A stretch of DNA of 12,979 nt from DASQQQ01 sp036390995 (GCA_036390995.1 DASWAT010000031.1:1-12979), one strand, 5' to 3'. Positions 1 to 7,159 are shown, counted from the stretch's first letter. The notes: a model not told the origin generated them from the letters alone. A program made the numbers and translations.

Positions 1-536
1 AGGACGCCGTCGCCGATCCGCCCGGCGATCTGCAGACCCCGCTTGCTGGTGGCCGGGATGAACAGGGGAACGTAGTTGCGGGGCGGCGTGAAGGAGAGCT
101 TCACGTCGTCGAAGTTCACGTGGTCGCCGTGGTAGGAGACCGTCTCGCCCGACAGGATCAGCCGGATCGACTCGACCCACTCGATCAGCGACTGGGGCGG
201 GTCGGCTCGGTGAAGGCCGTGGCGCTTCGCGTGCGTGTGCGTGCACGCCCCCGGCGCCATCATCATCCGGCCGCCGGTGAGCTCGTCGAGGGCAGCCAGC
301 GACTGCGCCATCACGAGCGGCGTCCGCAGCCGGACGATCTGCGTGCAGCCGAGCGTCATGCGCTCGGTCCCGAGCCCGATCGCGGCGAGCGAGGTCACGG
401 AGTCGCGAACCAGCTCGATCGTCTCCGAGAAGAAGCCGACCTCGAAGCCCCGATCCTCCGCCGCCCGGAACGCGGCTGCCAGGTCACGAGGCGTCATGCT
501 GGGGTCGTAGCCGGCTGCGAACCCGATGCGTTCCAT
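1..536 (-). CDS. LLM-class flavin-dependent oxidoreductase, N-terminal part (cut by window edge)
   Basis: The reading frame is open from an ATG at 534-536 to the left edge of the window, giving about 178 residues. It begins MERIGFAAGYDPSM and continues with an AAEDRGFEVGFFSET segment, then TSLAAIGLGTERMTLG, LAALDELTGGR and, near the edge, VPLFIPATSKRGLQIAGRIGDG. These are typical of the bacterial-luciferase-like (beta/alpha)8 monooxygenases and F420- or FMN-dependent reductases, usually about 320-350 residues, so roughly the C-terminal half is missing. Which flavin it uses (FMN or F420) and its substrate cannot be told. GGGGG about six bases before the ATG may serve as ribosome site. Its leader of roughly 100 bases begins at a promoter that overlaps a palindromic operator (630-647), so it probably belongs to the MarR-controlled set in this window. 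Family assignment is secure; function is not. Confidence 0.88.
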   Translation of the reverse strand, partial: MERIGFAAGYDPSMTPRDLAAAFRAAEDRGFEVGFFSETIELVRDSVTSLAAIGLGTERMTLGCTQIVRLRTPLVMAQSLAALDELTGGRMMMAPGACTHTHAKRHGLHRADPPQSLIEWVESIRLILSGETVSYHGDHVNFDDVKLSFTPPRNYVPLFIPATSKRGLQIAGRIGDGV

Positions 537-629
537 CTCCTACCCCCGGATCGTCGGATACCCCAGACGTCCCGGCCAGGGCCGGCGGCAGCCCAGGTCG
601 CCCCTCTCCCCCGATCCGGGATCGCGAGA

Positions 630-647
630 TATCTTAGCGTTCAGATA
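630..647. promoter_or_regulatory. Operator A, 18-bp inverted repeat (proposed MarR site)
   Basis: TATCTTAGC|GTTCAGATA is a 9+9 imperfect palindrome. It matches four other sites in the window at the same half-site spacing. It overlaps the last base of the -10 of a leftward promoter, so a bound protein would block transcription of the LLM oxidoreductase. Assignment to the adjacent MarR protein is inference. Confidence 0.72.
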
Positions 648-675
648 CCTTAATCGGCGGGTTGACGGCAGTCAA
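647..675 (-). promoter_or_regulatory. Promoter for the LLM oxidoreductase gene
   Basis: On the minus strand TTGACT (670-675) is followed after 17 bases by TAAGGT (647-652), a fair sigma70-type pair. The last base of the -10 is the first base of operator A. The molybdenum-enzyme promoter at 2146-2174 has the identical -10 hexamer and the identical offset to its operator, which strengthens both calls. Confidence 0.55.
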
Positions 676-692
676 GTTGACGGATTGACTCT

Positions 693-710
693 TGTCTCGA
701 CGTCGAGACG
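693..710. promoter_or_regulatory. Operator B, 18-bp inverted repeat upstream of marR
   Basis: TGTCTCGAC|GTCGAGACG contains a perfect 16-bp palindrome at 694-709. It ends 32 bases before the preferred marR start codon, consistent with autoregulation. Its centre lies 63 bp from that of operator A, about six helical turns, so two dimers could bind on the same DNA face. I could not place a convincing -10 for marR near it. Confidence 0.72.
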
Positions 711-742
711 GATGCAGCGGAGAGGGAAGGGACGACATCGAT

Positions 743-1291
743 ATGCCGAGCACGCCTGCGCGCGACCTGGTCGACCGGATCCTGGAGCAGTGGCGGCGCG
801 AGCGCCCCGACCTCGACACCTCCCCCATGGCGATCATCGCCCGGATCTCTCGACTCTCACGATTCCTCGAGCGGCAGGTCGAGGCCGTCCTCCAGGAACA
901 CGGCCTGAACGAATCCCAGTTCGGGGTCCTGGCGGCTCTTCGACGTGCCGGCCCGCCGTACTGCCTGCCCCCAACGGCGTTGTACAACTCGCTGCTGATC
1001 TCCTCGGGCGCGATGACGAACCGGCTCGAGCGGCTGACCACCGCCGGCTTCGTGAAGCGGATCCCCGATCCGGCGGACCGGCGGAGCATCCTGGTGATGC
1101 TGACACCGAAGGGACTCCGCGCGGTCGAAGACGCCGTGCGAGCCCACACGCAGAACGAGCAGCGCCTCCTCGAGCCGCTCACCCGGGCCGAGCGAGAGAC
1201 CCTGTCCAGGCTCCTCCGCAAGCTGCTGCTGGAGTTCGAGGATGGGACCCAGATCATGGCGCAGATCGACTCTGTCCCGGATCCACGCTGA
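743..1291 (+). CDS. MarR-family winged helix transcriptional regulator
   Basis: A 182-residue protein of normal MarR length. After an N-terminal helical region (about 1-55) comes the winged helix: LNESQFGVLAALRRAG (55-70), the recognition-helix region LLISSGAMTNRLERLTTAGF (84-103), and the wing with the diagnostic DPADRRS (109-115) before VMLTPKG; the C-terminal helices (about 125-170) would dimerise. An in-frame TTG at 692 would add 17 residues, but it sits inside operator B and has no ribosome site. ATG 743 has AGAGGGAAGGGA at 721-732. MarR proteins are usually dimeric repressors released by small aromatic ligands or thiol oxidation; there is a single Cys, residue 74, after a PPY. It is the only regulator gene in the window and is convergent with the SDR gene (5-base gap). 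It is proposed to bind the five palindromes; the inducer is unknown. Confidence 0.93.
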   Translation: MPSTPARDLVDRILEQWRRERPDLDTSPMAIIARISRLSRFLERQVEAVLQEHGLNESQFGVLAALRRAGPPYCLPPTALYNSLLISSGAMTNRLERLTTAGFVKRIPDPADRRSILVMLTPKGLRAVEDAVRAHTQNEQRLLEPLTRAERETLSRLLRKLLLEFEDGTQIMAQIDSVPDPR

Positions 1292-1296
1292 CCGAG

Positions 1297-2052
1297 CTAC
1301 CGGGCGCTCCATCCTCCGTCGATCTTCAGGTGCTGCGCGGTGATGTAGGCGGCGGCCGGCGAAGCCAGGAAGACCACCGCGCCGACCACGTCGGCCGGCA
1401 CACCCACCCGGCCGAGCGGCGTGTGTCCGCGTACGTAGGCCAGGTTCTCCTCCACGTCGAGCCAGGCGGTGTTGAGGTCGGTCCGGATGTAGCCGGGGCC
1501 GACGGCGTTCACGCGGACCTTCGGCGCCCACCGAACGGCGAGCGCACGCGTCATCTGGATGATCGCCGCCTTGCTCGCCTGGTACGTCACCGCGGCGCCG
1601 GTCACCACCTCGCCGGCGAGCGAGGCCACGTTCACGATGGAGCCGCCGCCGCCCGCCAGCATGCGACGCCCCACCGCCTGGGTGAGGAAGAACGTGCCGC
1701 GGACGTTCGTGTCGAAGACCGTGTCGAACTCCTCGGGCGTCACGCCCGGCGGATCGTTGCGGACGATCACGCCCGCCGCGTTCACGAGGACACCGATCCC
1801 CTCTCGCCAGGCCCACGCCCGCTCGACGGTTCGCTCGATCGCCGCGACGTCGGACACGTCCGAGACGAGCGGCAGGAACGCCCGTCCCGATCCCTCGATC
1901 TCGGCTCCGAGCTCGGCGAGGGCCCGCTCGGTGCGCGCGAGGCCCGCCACGTCGGCTCCCGCCTCGGCCAGCGCGACCGCAACGGCACGTCCGATGCCGC
2001 GGCTGGCCCCCGAGACGACGGCGGTCGTTCCGGTCAGGTCGATCTGCCACAC
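1297..2052 (-). CDS. Short-chain dehydrogenase/reductase (classical SDR)
   Basis: A 251-residue NAD(P)-dependent oxidoreductase of usual SDR length. All classical marks are present: GASRGIG cofactor loop at 15-21, VSDV near 63-66, NAAG at 91-94, N116, catalytic S144, and the YQASK motif with Y157 and K161. The C-terminal part ends in the usual LKIDGGW. Arg40 after the second strand hints at NADP(H), an inference. The closest flavour is the KduD/gluconate 5-dehydrogenase type of sugar-acid or 3-hydroxy/keto reductases, but substrate cannot be assigned. The GTG at 2050-2052 is preferred over an upstream ATG at 2136: GGGAGG lies at 2058-2063 with five-base spacing, the SDR fold begins just after it, and operator C would otherwise be inside the coding region. 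It is transcribed divergently from the molybdenum subunit. Confidence 0.93.
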   Translation of the reverse strand: MWQIDLTGTTAVVSGASRGIGRAVAVALAEAGADVAGLARTERALAELGAEIEGSGRAFLPLVSDVSDVAAIERTVERAWAWREGIGVLVNAAGVIVRNDPPGVTPEEFDTVFDTNVRGTFFLTQAVGRRMLAGGGGSIVNVASLAGEVVTGAAVTYQASKAAIIQMTRALAVRWAPKVRVNAVGPGYIRTDLNTAWLDVEENLAYVRGHTPLGRVGVPADVVGAVVFLASPAAAYITAQHLKIDGGWSAR

Positions 2053-2087
2053 GATGGCCTCCCGAGGTCCGGCGTCTCGCCGGACGA

Positions 2088-2105
2088 TGTCTCGACGTGT
2101 AGATA
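2088..2105. promoter_or_regulatory. Operator C, 18-bp inverted repeat upstream of the SDR
   Basis: TGTCTCGAC|GTGTAGATA is a 9+9 imperfect palindrome sharing its left half exactly with operator B. It covers the -10 region of the leftward SDR promoter. Its centre is 86 bp from operator D in the same divergent control region. Confidence 0.7.
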
Positions 2106-2129
2106 CCCGAGGCTCGATCGGCGTGTCAA
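2100..2129 (-). promoter_or_regulatory. Promoter for the SDR gene
   Basis: On the minus strand a perfect TTGACA (2124-2129) is followed after 18 bases by TATCTA (2100-2105); GTATCT at 17-base spacing is the alternative -10. Either -10 lies within or touches operator C, so binding there should repress. Confidence 0.55.
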
Positions 2130-2145
2130 GGAGCACCGCCTCGCC

Positions 2146-2174
2146 TTGTCCGGGCCTGTCCGGCAGCGTAAGGT
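2146..2174 (+). promoter_or_regulatory. Promoter for the molybdenum hydroxylase subunit
   Basis: TTGTCC (2146-2151), 17 bases, then TAAGGT (2169-2174). The final T of the -10 is the first base of operator D, exactly the arrangement seen at the LLM oxidoreductase promoter. A start near 2181 would give an 80-base leader. Confidence 0.55.
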
Positions 2175-2191
2175 GTCTCGAGGTCGAGATA
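2174..2191. promoter_or_regulatory. Operator D, 18-bp inverted repeat upstream of the molybdenum subunit
   Basis: TGTCTCGAG|GTCGAGATA: the inner TCTCGA-N2-TCGAGA is a perfect inverted repeat. It lies over the expected transcription start of the 2262 gene, a typical repressor position. Confidence 0.72.
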
Positions 2192-2261
2192 CCATCGCCG
2201 TGCGCTCATTCGGGTTCAGGGCAGGCGCGCGGCCTGAGAGTGAACTGGGAGCAGGAGAGCG

Positions 2262-4568
2262 GTGACCCCGGGCTGGATCGGAAGATCCGTGCGTCGCAAG
2301 GAGGACGAACGTCTCGTTCGTGGCGCCGGACGCTACGTCGCCGACATCTCGTTCCCCGGACAGCTGCACGTCGCCTTCGTCCGGAGCCCGCTCGCGCATG
2401 CGAACATCACCGGTATCGCCACCGCGGCCGCCCTGGAGGTGCCGGGCGTCGTCGCGGTCCTGACCCAGGAGGATGTCCCGGCCGGTCCGATGCCGCCGTT
2501 CCTGTGGGACACGCCCCCGGAGGAGCTCGTCCGCGTCCTACAGCCGATGCTGCGACCCTGCCACCCGCCGCTCCTGCCGGCGGACCGCGTCCGCTTCGTG
2601 GGACAGGCGGTGGCCCTCGTCCTCGCCCACAGCCGGTACGCGGCCGAGGACGGCGTCGAGCGCGTGGACGTCGGCTACGATCCCCTCCCTCCGGTCGCCT
2701 CGCTCGAGGCCGCGCTCGCGGACGGGGCCTCGATCGTCCACGACGGCTGGGGCGACAACGTCGCCGTTCGGTTCACGGTCCGAAAGGGCGACCCCGAGGT
2801 CGCCCTCGCCGAAGCGCACCTGGTCGTGCACGAGCGGTTCCAGATCCAGCGGCAGGCCGGCATCCCCATGGAGACCCGCGGGGCCGTGGCCCTGCCCGAC
2901 GGCGGCCGGCTGACCCTGTGGTCGGCCACCCAGAACGCCCACCCGCTCCGGCGCGCCATGAGCCGCGTGTCCGGACTCGCCCACGAACGGATCGACGTGA
3001 TCGCACCCGACGTCGGGGGGGGGTTCGGGACGAAGGGGGTGCTGTACCCCGAGGACCTGCTGGTGGGTCTGGCTGCGCTGAAGCTCGGGCGCCCGGTGAA
3101 GTGGATCGAGGACCGGGTCGAGCACATGCAGAGCGCGATCCACGCCCGCGAGCAGCAGCACGAGATCCGGCTGGCCCTGGACCCGGAGGGACGGATCCTC
3201 GGCCTCGTCGACCACTTCCTCGTGGATACCGGCGCGTTCAACCCGCTCGGTCTGGTGATCCCCTACAACACGATCGCCCACCTCATGGGCCCCTATCGCG
3301 TCCCGGCCATGGAGGCGGTGGGGACCTGCGTGATCACCACGAAGGTGCCGACCGCCCCGTACCGAGGCGCGGGTCGTCCGGAGGCGGTGTTCGCCGTGGA
3401 GCGTGCGCTCGACCGGGCCGCGCGGTCCCTCGGCCTGGACCCCGTCGAGATCCGGGAGCGGAACCTCGTTCGGGCGGACGAGATGCCGTTCGAAACCGGG
3501 ATCCTCTACCGGGACGGCGAGCCGCTCGTCCTGGACTCCGGCGACTATCCGGCGGCGCTTCGGCGGGCGACCTCGCTCCTCGACTACGAGGAACAACGTG
3601 CGCATCAGGCGCGGGCGCGAACCGAGGGCAAGCTGCGCGGCCTCGGCGTTGCCTGCTACGTGGAGGGCACCGGGATCGGCCCGTTCGAGGGCGCCGCCGT
3701 CCGCCTGGACCCCTCGGGGGCGGTCTCGGTCCACACCGGCGCCTGCTCGCAGGGACAGGCGCACGAGACAGTGTTCGCGCAGATCTGCGCCGACGCGCTC
3801 GGCGTGGGTCCAGACGCCGTCACCGTCGTCACCGGCGACACGCGGGGCCTGGAGCGGGGCTGGGGAACCGTGGCCAGCCGCAGCGCCGTGGTCGCCGGCA
3901 ACGCCGTCGACGTGGCCGCCCAGACCGTCCGACGCAAGGCGCTCCGGGCAGCGTCGGAGATGCTCGAGGTGTCCGAGGCCGATCTGCGGATCGCGGGCTC
4001 CCGGATCGAGGTGGCCGGCGTCCCCGAACGCGCCGTGGAGCTCGGGCGCCTGGCCGAGCGGGATCCCGAGCTCCTGTCCGCCACCGAGTACTACGAGCCG
4101 CCCACCGTCACGTGGGCGAACGGCGTGCATGCCGCCGTCGTCGACGTCGACCCAGAGACGGGGGAGGTCAAGGTCCTGCGGTACGTGGTCGTCCACGATT
4201 GCGGCACGGTGGTCAACCCGATGGTGGTGAACGGCCAGGTGCACGGTGGCGTCGCACAGGGCATCGGCGGAGCCTTGTTCGAGGAGATCGTCTACGACGA
4301 GGACGGACAGCTGATGAACGCCACCCTGGCCGACTACCTCCTGCCCACCGCCGCCGAGGTCCCGACGGTCCTCCTCGACCACCTGGAGACCCCTTCGCCG
4401 CTGAACCCGCTGGGGATCAAGGGCGTCGGCGAGGGCGGCGCCGTGCCGGTGCCGGCCGCGATCGCGAATGCCGTCGAGGACGCCCTGAGCGGTCTCGACG
4501 CCGTGGTGCGGCGCACGCCGCTGTCCCCCGCCCGCGTCCGGACGCTGCTCGAGGGCCGGCGGGGCTGA
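2262..4568 (+). CDS. Molybdenum hydroxylase large subunit (CoxL/xanthine dehydrogenase family)
   Basis: A 768-residue molybdopterin-cytosine-dinucleotide-type catalytic subunit; family members run about 750-800. It starts with the characteristic GRSVRRKEDERLVRGAGRY (7-24). The aldehyde oxidase/xanthine dehydrogenase a/b hammerhead fills roughly 15-140 and the Mo-binding domains the rest. Visible cofactor motifs are VGGGFGTKG (251-259), PYRGAGRPEA (366-375), CSQGQAHET (495-503) and GVGEGG (721-726), whose E724 matches the catalytic glutamate. Form I CO dehydrogenase has AYRCSFR in the active-site loop; here it is PYRGAGR, so this is not a bona fide form I CO oxidiser. Hydroxylation of an aldehyde or N-heterocycle is likelier. 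GTG start with AGGAG at 2253-2257. No FAD (CoxM) or 2Fe-2S (CoxS) subunit gene is adjacent, which is unusual. A promoter and operator D precede it. Confidence 0.92.
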   Translation: MTPGWIGRSVRRKEDERLVRGAGRYVADISFPGQLHVAFVRSPLAHANITGIATAAALEVPGVVAVLTQEDVPAGPMPPFLWDTPPEELVRVLQPMLRPCHPPLLPADRVRFVGQAVALVLAHSRYAAEDGVERVDVGYDPLPPVASLEAALADGASIVHDGWGDNVAVRFTVRKGDPEVALAEAHLVVHERFQIQRQAGIPMETRGAVALPDGGRLTLWSATQNAHPLRRAMSRVSGLAHERIDVIAPDVGGGFGTKGVLYPEDLLVGLAALKLGRPVKWIEDRVEHMQSAIHAREQQHEIRLALDPEGRILGLVDHFLVDTGAFNPLGLVIPYNTIAHLMGPYRVPAMEAVGTCVITTKVPTAPYRGAGRPEAVFAVERALDRAARSLGLDPVEIRERNLVRADEMPFETGILYRDGEPLVLDSGDYPAALRRATSLLDYEEQRAHQARARTEGKLRGLGVACYVEGTGIGPFEGAAVRLDPSGAVSVHTGACSQGQAHETVFAQICADALGVGPDAVTVVTGDTRGLERGWGTVASRSAVVAGNAVDVAAQTVRRKALRAASEMLEVSEADLRIAGSRIEVAGVPERAVELGRLAERDPELLSATEYYEPPTVTWANGVHAAVVDVDPETGEVKVLRYVVVHDCGTVVNPMVVNGQVHGGVAQGIGGALFEEIVYDEDGQLMNATLADYLLPTAAEVPTVLLDHLETPSPLNPLGIKGVGEGGAVPVPAAIANAVEDALSGLDAVVRRTPLSPARVRTLLEGRRG

Positions 4569-4592
4569 GGCCGGGCGGGACGACTCAGCTCC
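4561..4592. terminator. Putative bidirectional hairpin between convergent genes
   Basis: GGGGCTGAG (4561-4569) can pair with CTCAGCTCC (4584-4592), with one G-U pair on one strand and a 14-base loop; outer GCCGG/CCGGC bases may extend it past a bulge. Both flanking stop codons (4566-4568 plus; 4585-4587 minus) lie inside the stem. No T-tract follows on either side, so it is only a possible terminator. Confidence 0.35.
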
Positions 4593-6099
4593 CGGCGCGC
4601 TTGGCCCCCGGGAACCCGAGGTCCACGCCGCGAGCCGACGGGTCTGGCCACCGACTGGTCACGACCTTGCCACGCGTGAAGAACCGGACGCCATCGGGCC
4701 CGTACATGTGGAGGCTCCCGAACAGCGAACCCTTCCAACCGCCGAACGAGTAGAAGGGCAGCGGCACCGGGATCGGGACGTTGATGCCGACCATGCCGAC
4801 CTCGATCTCGTGCTCGAACTTCCGCGCCGCGCCTCCGTCGTTCGTGAAGATGGCCGTGCCATTGCCGTACGGGTTCGCGTTGATCAGCCGGATGGCCTCG
4901 TCCAGCCTCGAGGAGTGGCTCACGACGAGCACCGGCCCGAAGATCTCCTCGCGATACGGCGTCATGTCGGGCGTGACCCCGTCGATCACCGTGGGGCCGA
5001 CGAAGAAACCGTTCTCGTGCCCCTCGACCTTCAGCTCGCGACCGTCCACCACGACACGAGCGCCCTCGTCCGCACCGGCCCCGATGAGGGAGACGACCCG
5101 GTCCCGGGCGTCGGCGGTCACGAGCGGGCCCATGTCCGAGCCGGGGTCGAGACCCGGACCAACCGTCAGCTTCGCGATCCGCTCCTCGACCTTCTCGAGG
5201 AACTCGCGCTCGGCGCCGCCAACCGCCGCGACCGCGGAGATGGCCATGCACCGCTGGCCGCTCGAGCCGTAGCCCGCGTTCACGGCCGAGTCGGCCGCAA
5301 GGTCCATGTCGCAATCGGGCAGGACCACCATGTGATTCTTCGCGCCCCCGAGGGCCTGGACGCGCTTGCCGTGCGTCGAGGCCGTCTCGTAGATGTACCG
5401 CGCCACCGGGGTGGATCCGACGGAGCTCACCGCCGTCACGGTGGGGTGCGTGAGCAGCCCCTCGACCGCCACCTTGTCCCCGTGCAGGACGTTGAACACG
5501 CCATCGGGCAGGCCGGCCTCCTTCAGGAGTCGCGCGAGCAGGAGCGATGCCGAGGGATCCTTCTCCGACGGCTTCAGCACCATCGTGTTCCCACATGCGA
5601 GGGCGACCGGGGTCATCCACATCGGGACCATCATCGGGAAGTTGAACGGCGTGATGCCCGCCACCACTCCGACCGGCTGCCGGAGCGAGTACGTGTTGAC
5701 GCTCGTGGAGACGTTCTCCGAGTACTCGCCCTTCAACAGGTGCGGGATCCCGCATGCGAACTCCAGCACGTCGAGGCCGGCCCGGATCTCGCCCATCGCG
5801 TCTGCGCGGACCTTCCCGTGCTCGCTCGAGATGATCCGGGCGAGCTCGTCGACGTCGTCAAGGAGCAGCTGGCGGAACCGGAACATGATCGCCGCCCGCT
5901 CGGTGAGCGGCGTGTCGCGCCACGCGGGTAGCGCTCGCTCCGCGGCCGTCACAGCGCGATCCACCTCCTCCGGCCGGGCGAACGCCACCCGGGCGGATAC
6001 CTCGCCGGTCGCCGGATCGAAGACATCGCCCAGCCGTTCGGGATCGCCGTCGTAGGGCTTCCCGCCGATCCAATGCGTGATGACGCGTGTCTGGCTCAT
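4585..6099 (-). CDS. mmsA: CoA-acylating methylmalonate-semialdehyde dehydrogenase-like enzyme
   Basis: A 504-residue aldehyde dehydrogenase of the MmsA/IolA subfamily, which oxidises (methyl)malonate semialdehyde with NAD+ and CoA, releasing CO2 and giving propanoyl-CoA or acetyl-CoA. Evidence: opening HWIGGKPYDG (9-18), substrate and cofactor segment PFNFPMMVPMWM (151-162), GSTPVARYIYETA (228-240), QALGGAKNHMVVLPD (248-262), catalytic C284 in GYGSSGQRCMA, and EIFGPVLVV (385-393). The ELGGK glutamate of hydrolytic aldehyde dehydrogenases is replaced by the ALGGAKNH form, as known for the CoA-dependent subfamily. ATG has GAGGAGG at 6104-6110. It follows the last transporter gene by 34 bases on the same strand, so it probably ends that operon. 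The exact semialdehyde substrate in this pathway is not known. Confidence 0.88.
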   Translation of the reverse strand: MSQTRVITHWIGGKPYDGDPERLGDVFDPATGEVSARVAFARPEEVDRAVTAAERALPAWRDTPLTERAAIMFRFRQLLLDDVDELARIISSEHGKVRADAMGEIRAGLDVLEFACGIPHLLKGEYSENVSTSVNTYSLRQPVGVVAGITPFNFPMMVPMWMTPVALACGNTMVLKPSEKDPSASLLLARLLKEAGLPDGVFNVLHGDKVAVEGLLTHPTVTAVSSVGSTPVARYIYETASTHGKRVQALGGAKNHMVVLPDCDMDLAADSAVNAGYGSSGQRCMAISAVAAVGGAEREFLEKVEERIAKLTVGPGLDPGSDMGPLVTADARDRVVSLIGAGADEGARVVVDGRELKVEGHENGFFVGPTVIDGVTPDMTPYREEIFGPVLVVSHSSRLDEAIRLINANPYGNGTAIFTNDGGAARKFEHEIEVGMVGINVPIPVPLPFYSFGGWKGSLFGSLHMYGPDGVRFFTRGKVVTSRWPDPSARGVDLGFPGAKRAGS

Positions 6100-6133
6100 G
6101 GAACCTCCTCGTGGGTCCCTGTAGGGCGCCGAC

Positions 6134-7159
6134 TCACGTGAGCCAGCATGCGGCTACGTGATCGGGCGCCTTCTCCTCGAGCGGCGGCTGCTCCGTCCGG
6201 CACCGATCCTCCGCGATGGGGCACCGGGTGTGGAACCGGCACCCCGTGGGGGGCGAGACCGGGTTCGGCATCTCGCCGGAAAGGATCTGGCGATGCCGGT
6301 CGCGCTGGAGCTCGGGGTCGGGGATGGGGACCGCCGACAGGAGAGCTCGCGTGTAGGGATGCTTCGGGTCCTCGTAGATCTCGTCGCAGTCCGCGACCTC
6401 CACGAGCTTGCCCGCGTACATCACCGCGATGCGATGGGAGATGTGGCGGACCACGGAGAGGTCGTGCGCGATGAACAGGTAGGTCAGGCCGAGGTGGTCT
6501 TGGAGGTCCTGCAACAGGTTCACGACCTGCGCGCGGATCGAGACGTCGAGCGCCGACACGGGCTCGTCGGCCACGATGAACTCCGGCTCGAGCGCCAGGG
6601 CCCGTGCGATGCCCACGCGCTGCCGCTGGCCGCCGCTGAACGCGTGCGGGTACCGGTCCATGGCATCCTTCGGCAGGCCCACCAGCTGGAGCAGCTCGGC
6701 GACCCGGTCGGAAGCGTCCTTGGGATGCCTCACGATCCCGTGGACCACGAGCGGCTCGGCGACCAGATCGAGGATCTTCATGCGCGGATTCAGGCTCGCG
6801 TAGGGATCTTGGAACACGAGCTGCATGTCTCGCCGGAGGCTCCGCAGGTGCTCGCCCGTCACGTGGGTGATGTCGTTGCCCTTGAACCAGATGCGACCGG
6901 CGGTGGCGTCGATGCGCCGCAGCACCGCCCGCCCGGTCGTGGTCTTGCCCGATCCGGACTCCCCCACCAGCCCGAGGGTCTCGCCCCGATGGATGTGGAA
7001 GGAGACGTCGTCCACGGCGTGCACGAACCGCTTCTGGCCGCCCCAGAAGCCGGCGCGTCCGACCGGGAATCGGATCGTCAGACCCTCGACCACGACGAGA
7101 GGCTCGTCGTCCGCGTGCTCAGGCTTCCGCCTCTGCGCCAACTCGCTCAGCGAAGGCAT
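6134..7159 (-). CDS. ABC transporter ATP-binding protein, DppF/OppF type
   Basis: A 341-residue nucleotide-binding subunit of a peptide/opine/nickel-type importer, acting at the inner face of the membrane. Walker A GESGSGKT at 66-73, Q-loop FQDPYASLNP (116-125), signature FSGGQ (174-178), Walker B FIVADEP (194-200), and switch H232 in AHDLSVV. The C-terminal oligopeptide/dipeptide extension carries PTGCRFHTRCPIAEDRC with Cys 307, 313 and 320, which in this family can hold an iron-sulfur cluster. ATG 7159 is preferred over an in-frame ATG at 7213; it reduces overlap with the preceding ATPase gene to 41 bases, and GGGAGG lies about 12 bases upstream. Fourth downstream gene after the binding protein. 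It should form a heterodimer with the 7119-8138 product. Confidence 0.93.
   Translation of the reverse strand: MPSLSELAQRRKPEHADDEPLVVVEGLTIRFPVGRAGFWGGQKRFVHAVDDVSFHIHRGETLGLVGESGSGKTTTGRAVLRRIDATAGRIWFKGNDITHVTGEHLRSLRRDMQLVFQDPYASLNPRMKILDLVAEPLVVHGIVRHPKDASDRVAELLQLVGLPKDAMDRYPHAFSGGQRQRVGIARALALEPEFIVADEPVSALDVSIRAQVVNLLQDLQDHLGLTYLFIAHDLSVVRHISHRIAVMYAGKLVEVADCDEIYEDPKHPYTRALLSAVPIPDPELQRDRHRQILSGEMPNPVSPPTGCRFHTRCPIAEDRCRTEQPPLEEKAPDHVAACWLT

Noticed and set aside
572..585. CCGGC/GCCGG hairpin in the LLM oxidoreductase leader
   Set aside because: Only five base pairs in G+C-rich DNA; no riboswitch or attenuator features around it.
1276..1304. CCCGG/CCGGG inverted repeat between marR and the SDR as a terminator
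   Set aside because: Five base pairs with a 19-base loop and no T-tract; too weak to call.
526..2265. Plus-strand open frame of 579 codons over the marR and SDR genes
   Set aside because: Low-complexity Arg/Pro/Asp translation, overlapping a clear MarR in another frame and an SDR on the other strand.
2262..4568. Carbon monoxide dehydrogenase (form I) identity for the molybdenum subunit
   Set aside because: The active-site loop reads PYRGAGR rather than AYRCSFR, and the CoxM and CoxS genes are absent.
1559..4753. Plus-strand open frame of over 1000 codons spanning the SDR and molybdenum subunit genes
   Set aside because: It is an out-of-frame and antisense shadow caused by high G+C; its translation is Arg/Pro/Gly-rich with no family signature and it crosses the strongly supported genes and control region.
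6133..6142. CTCACGTGAG palindrome at the end of the DppF-like gene
   Set aside because: Ten bases only, includes the stop codon, no resemblance to the 18-bp operator, and such short palindromes are expected by chance in this composition.
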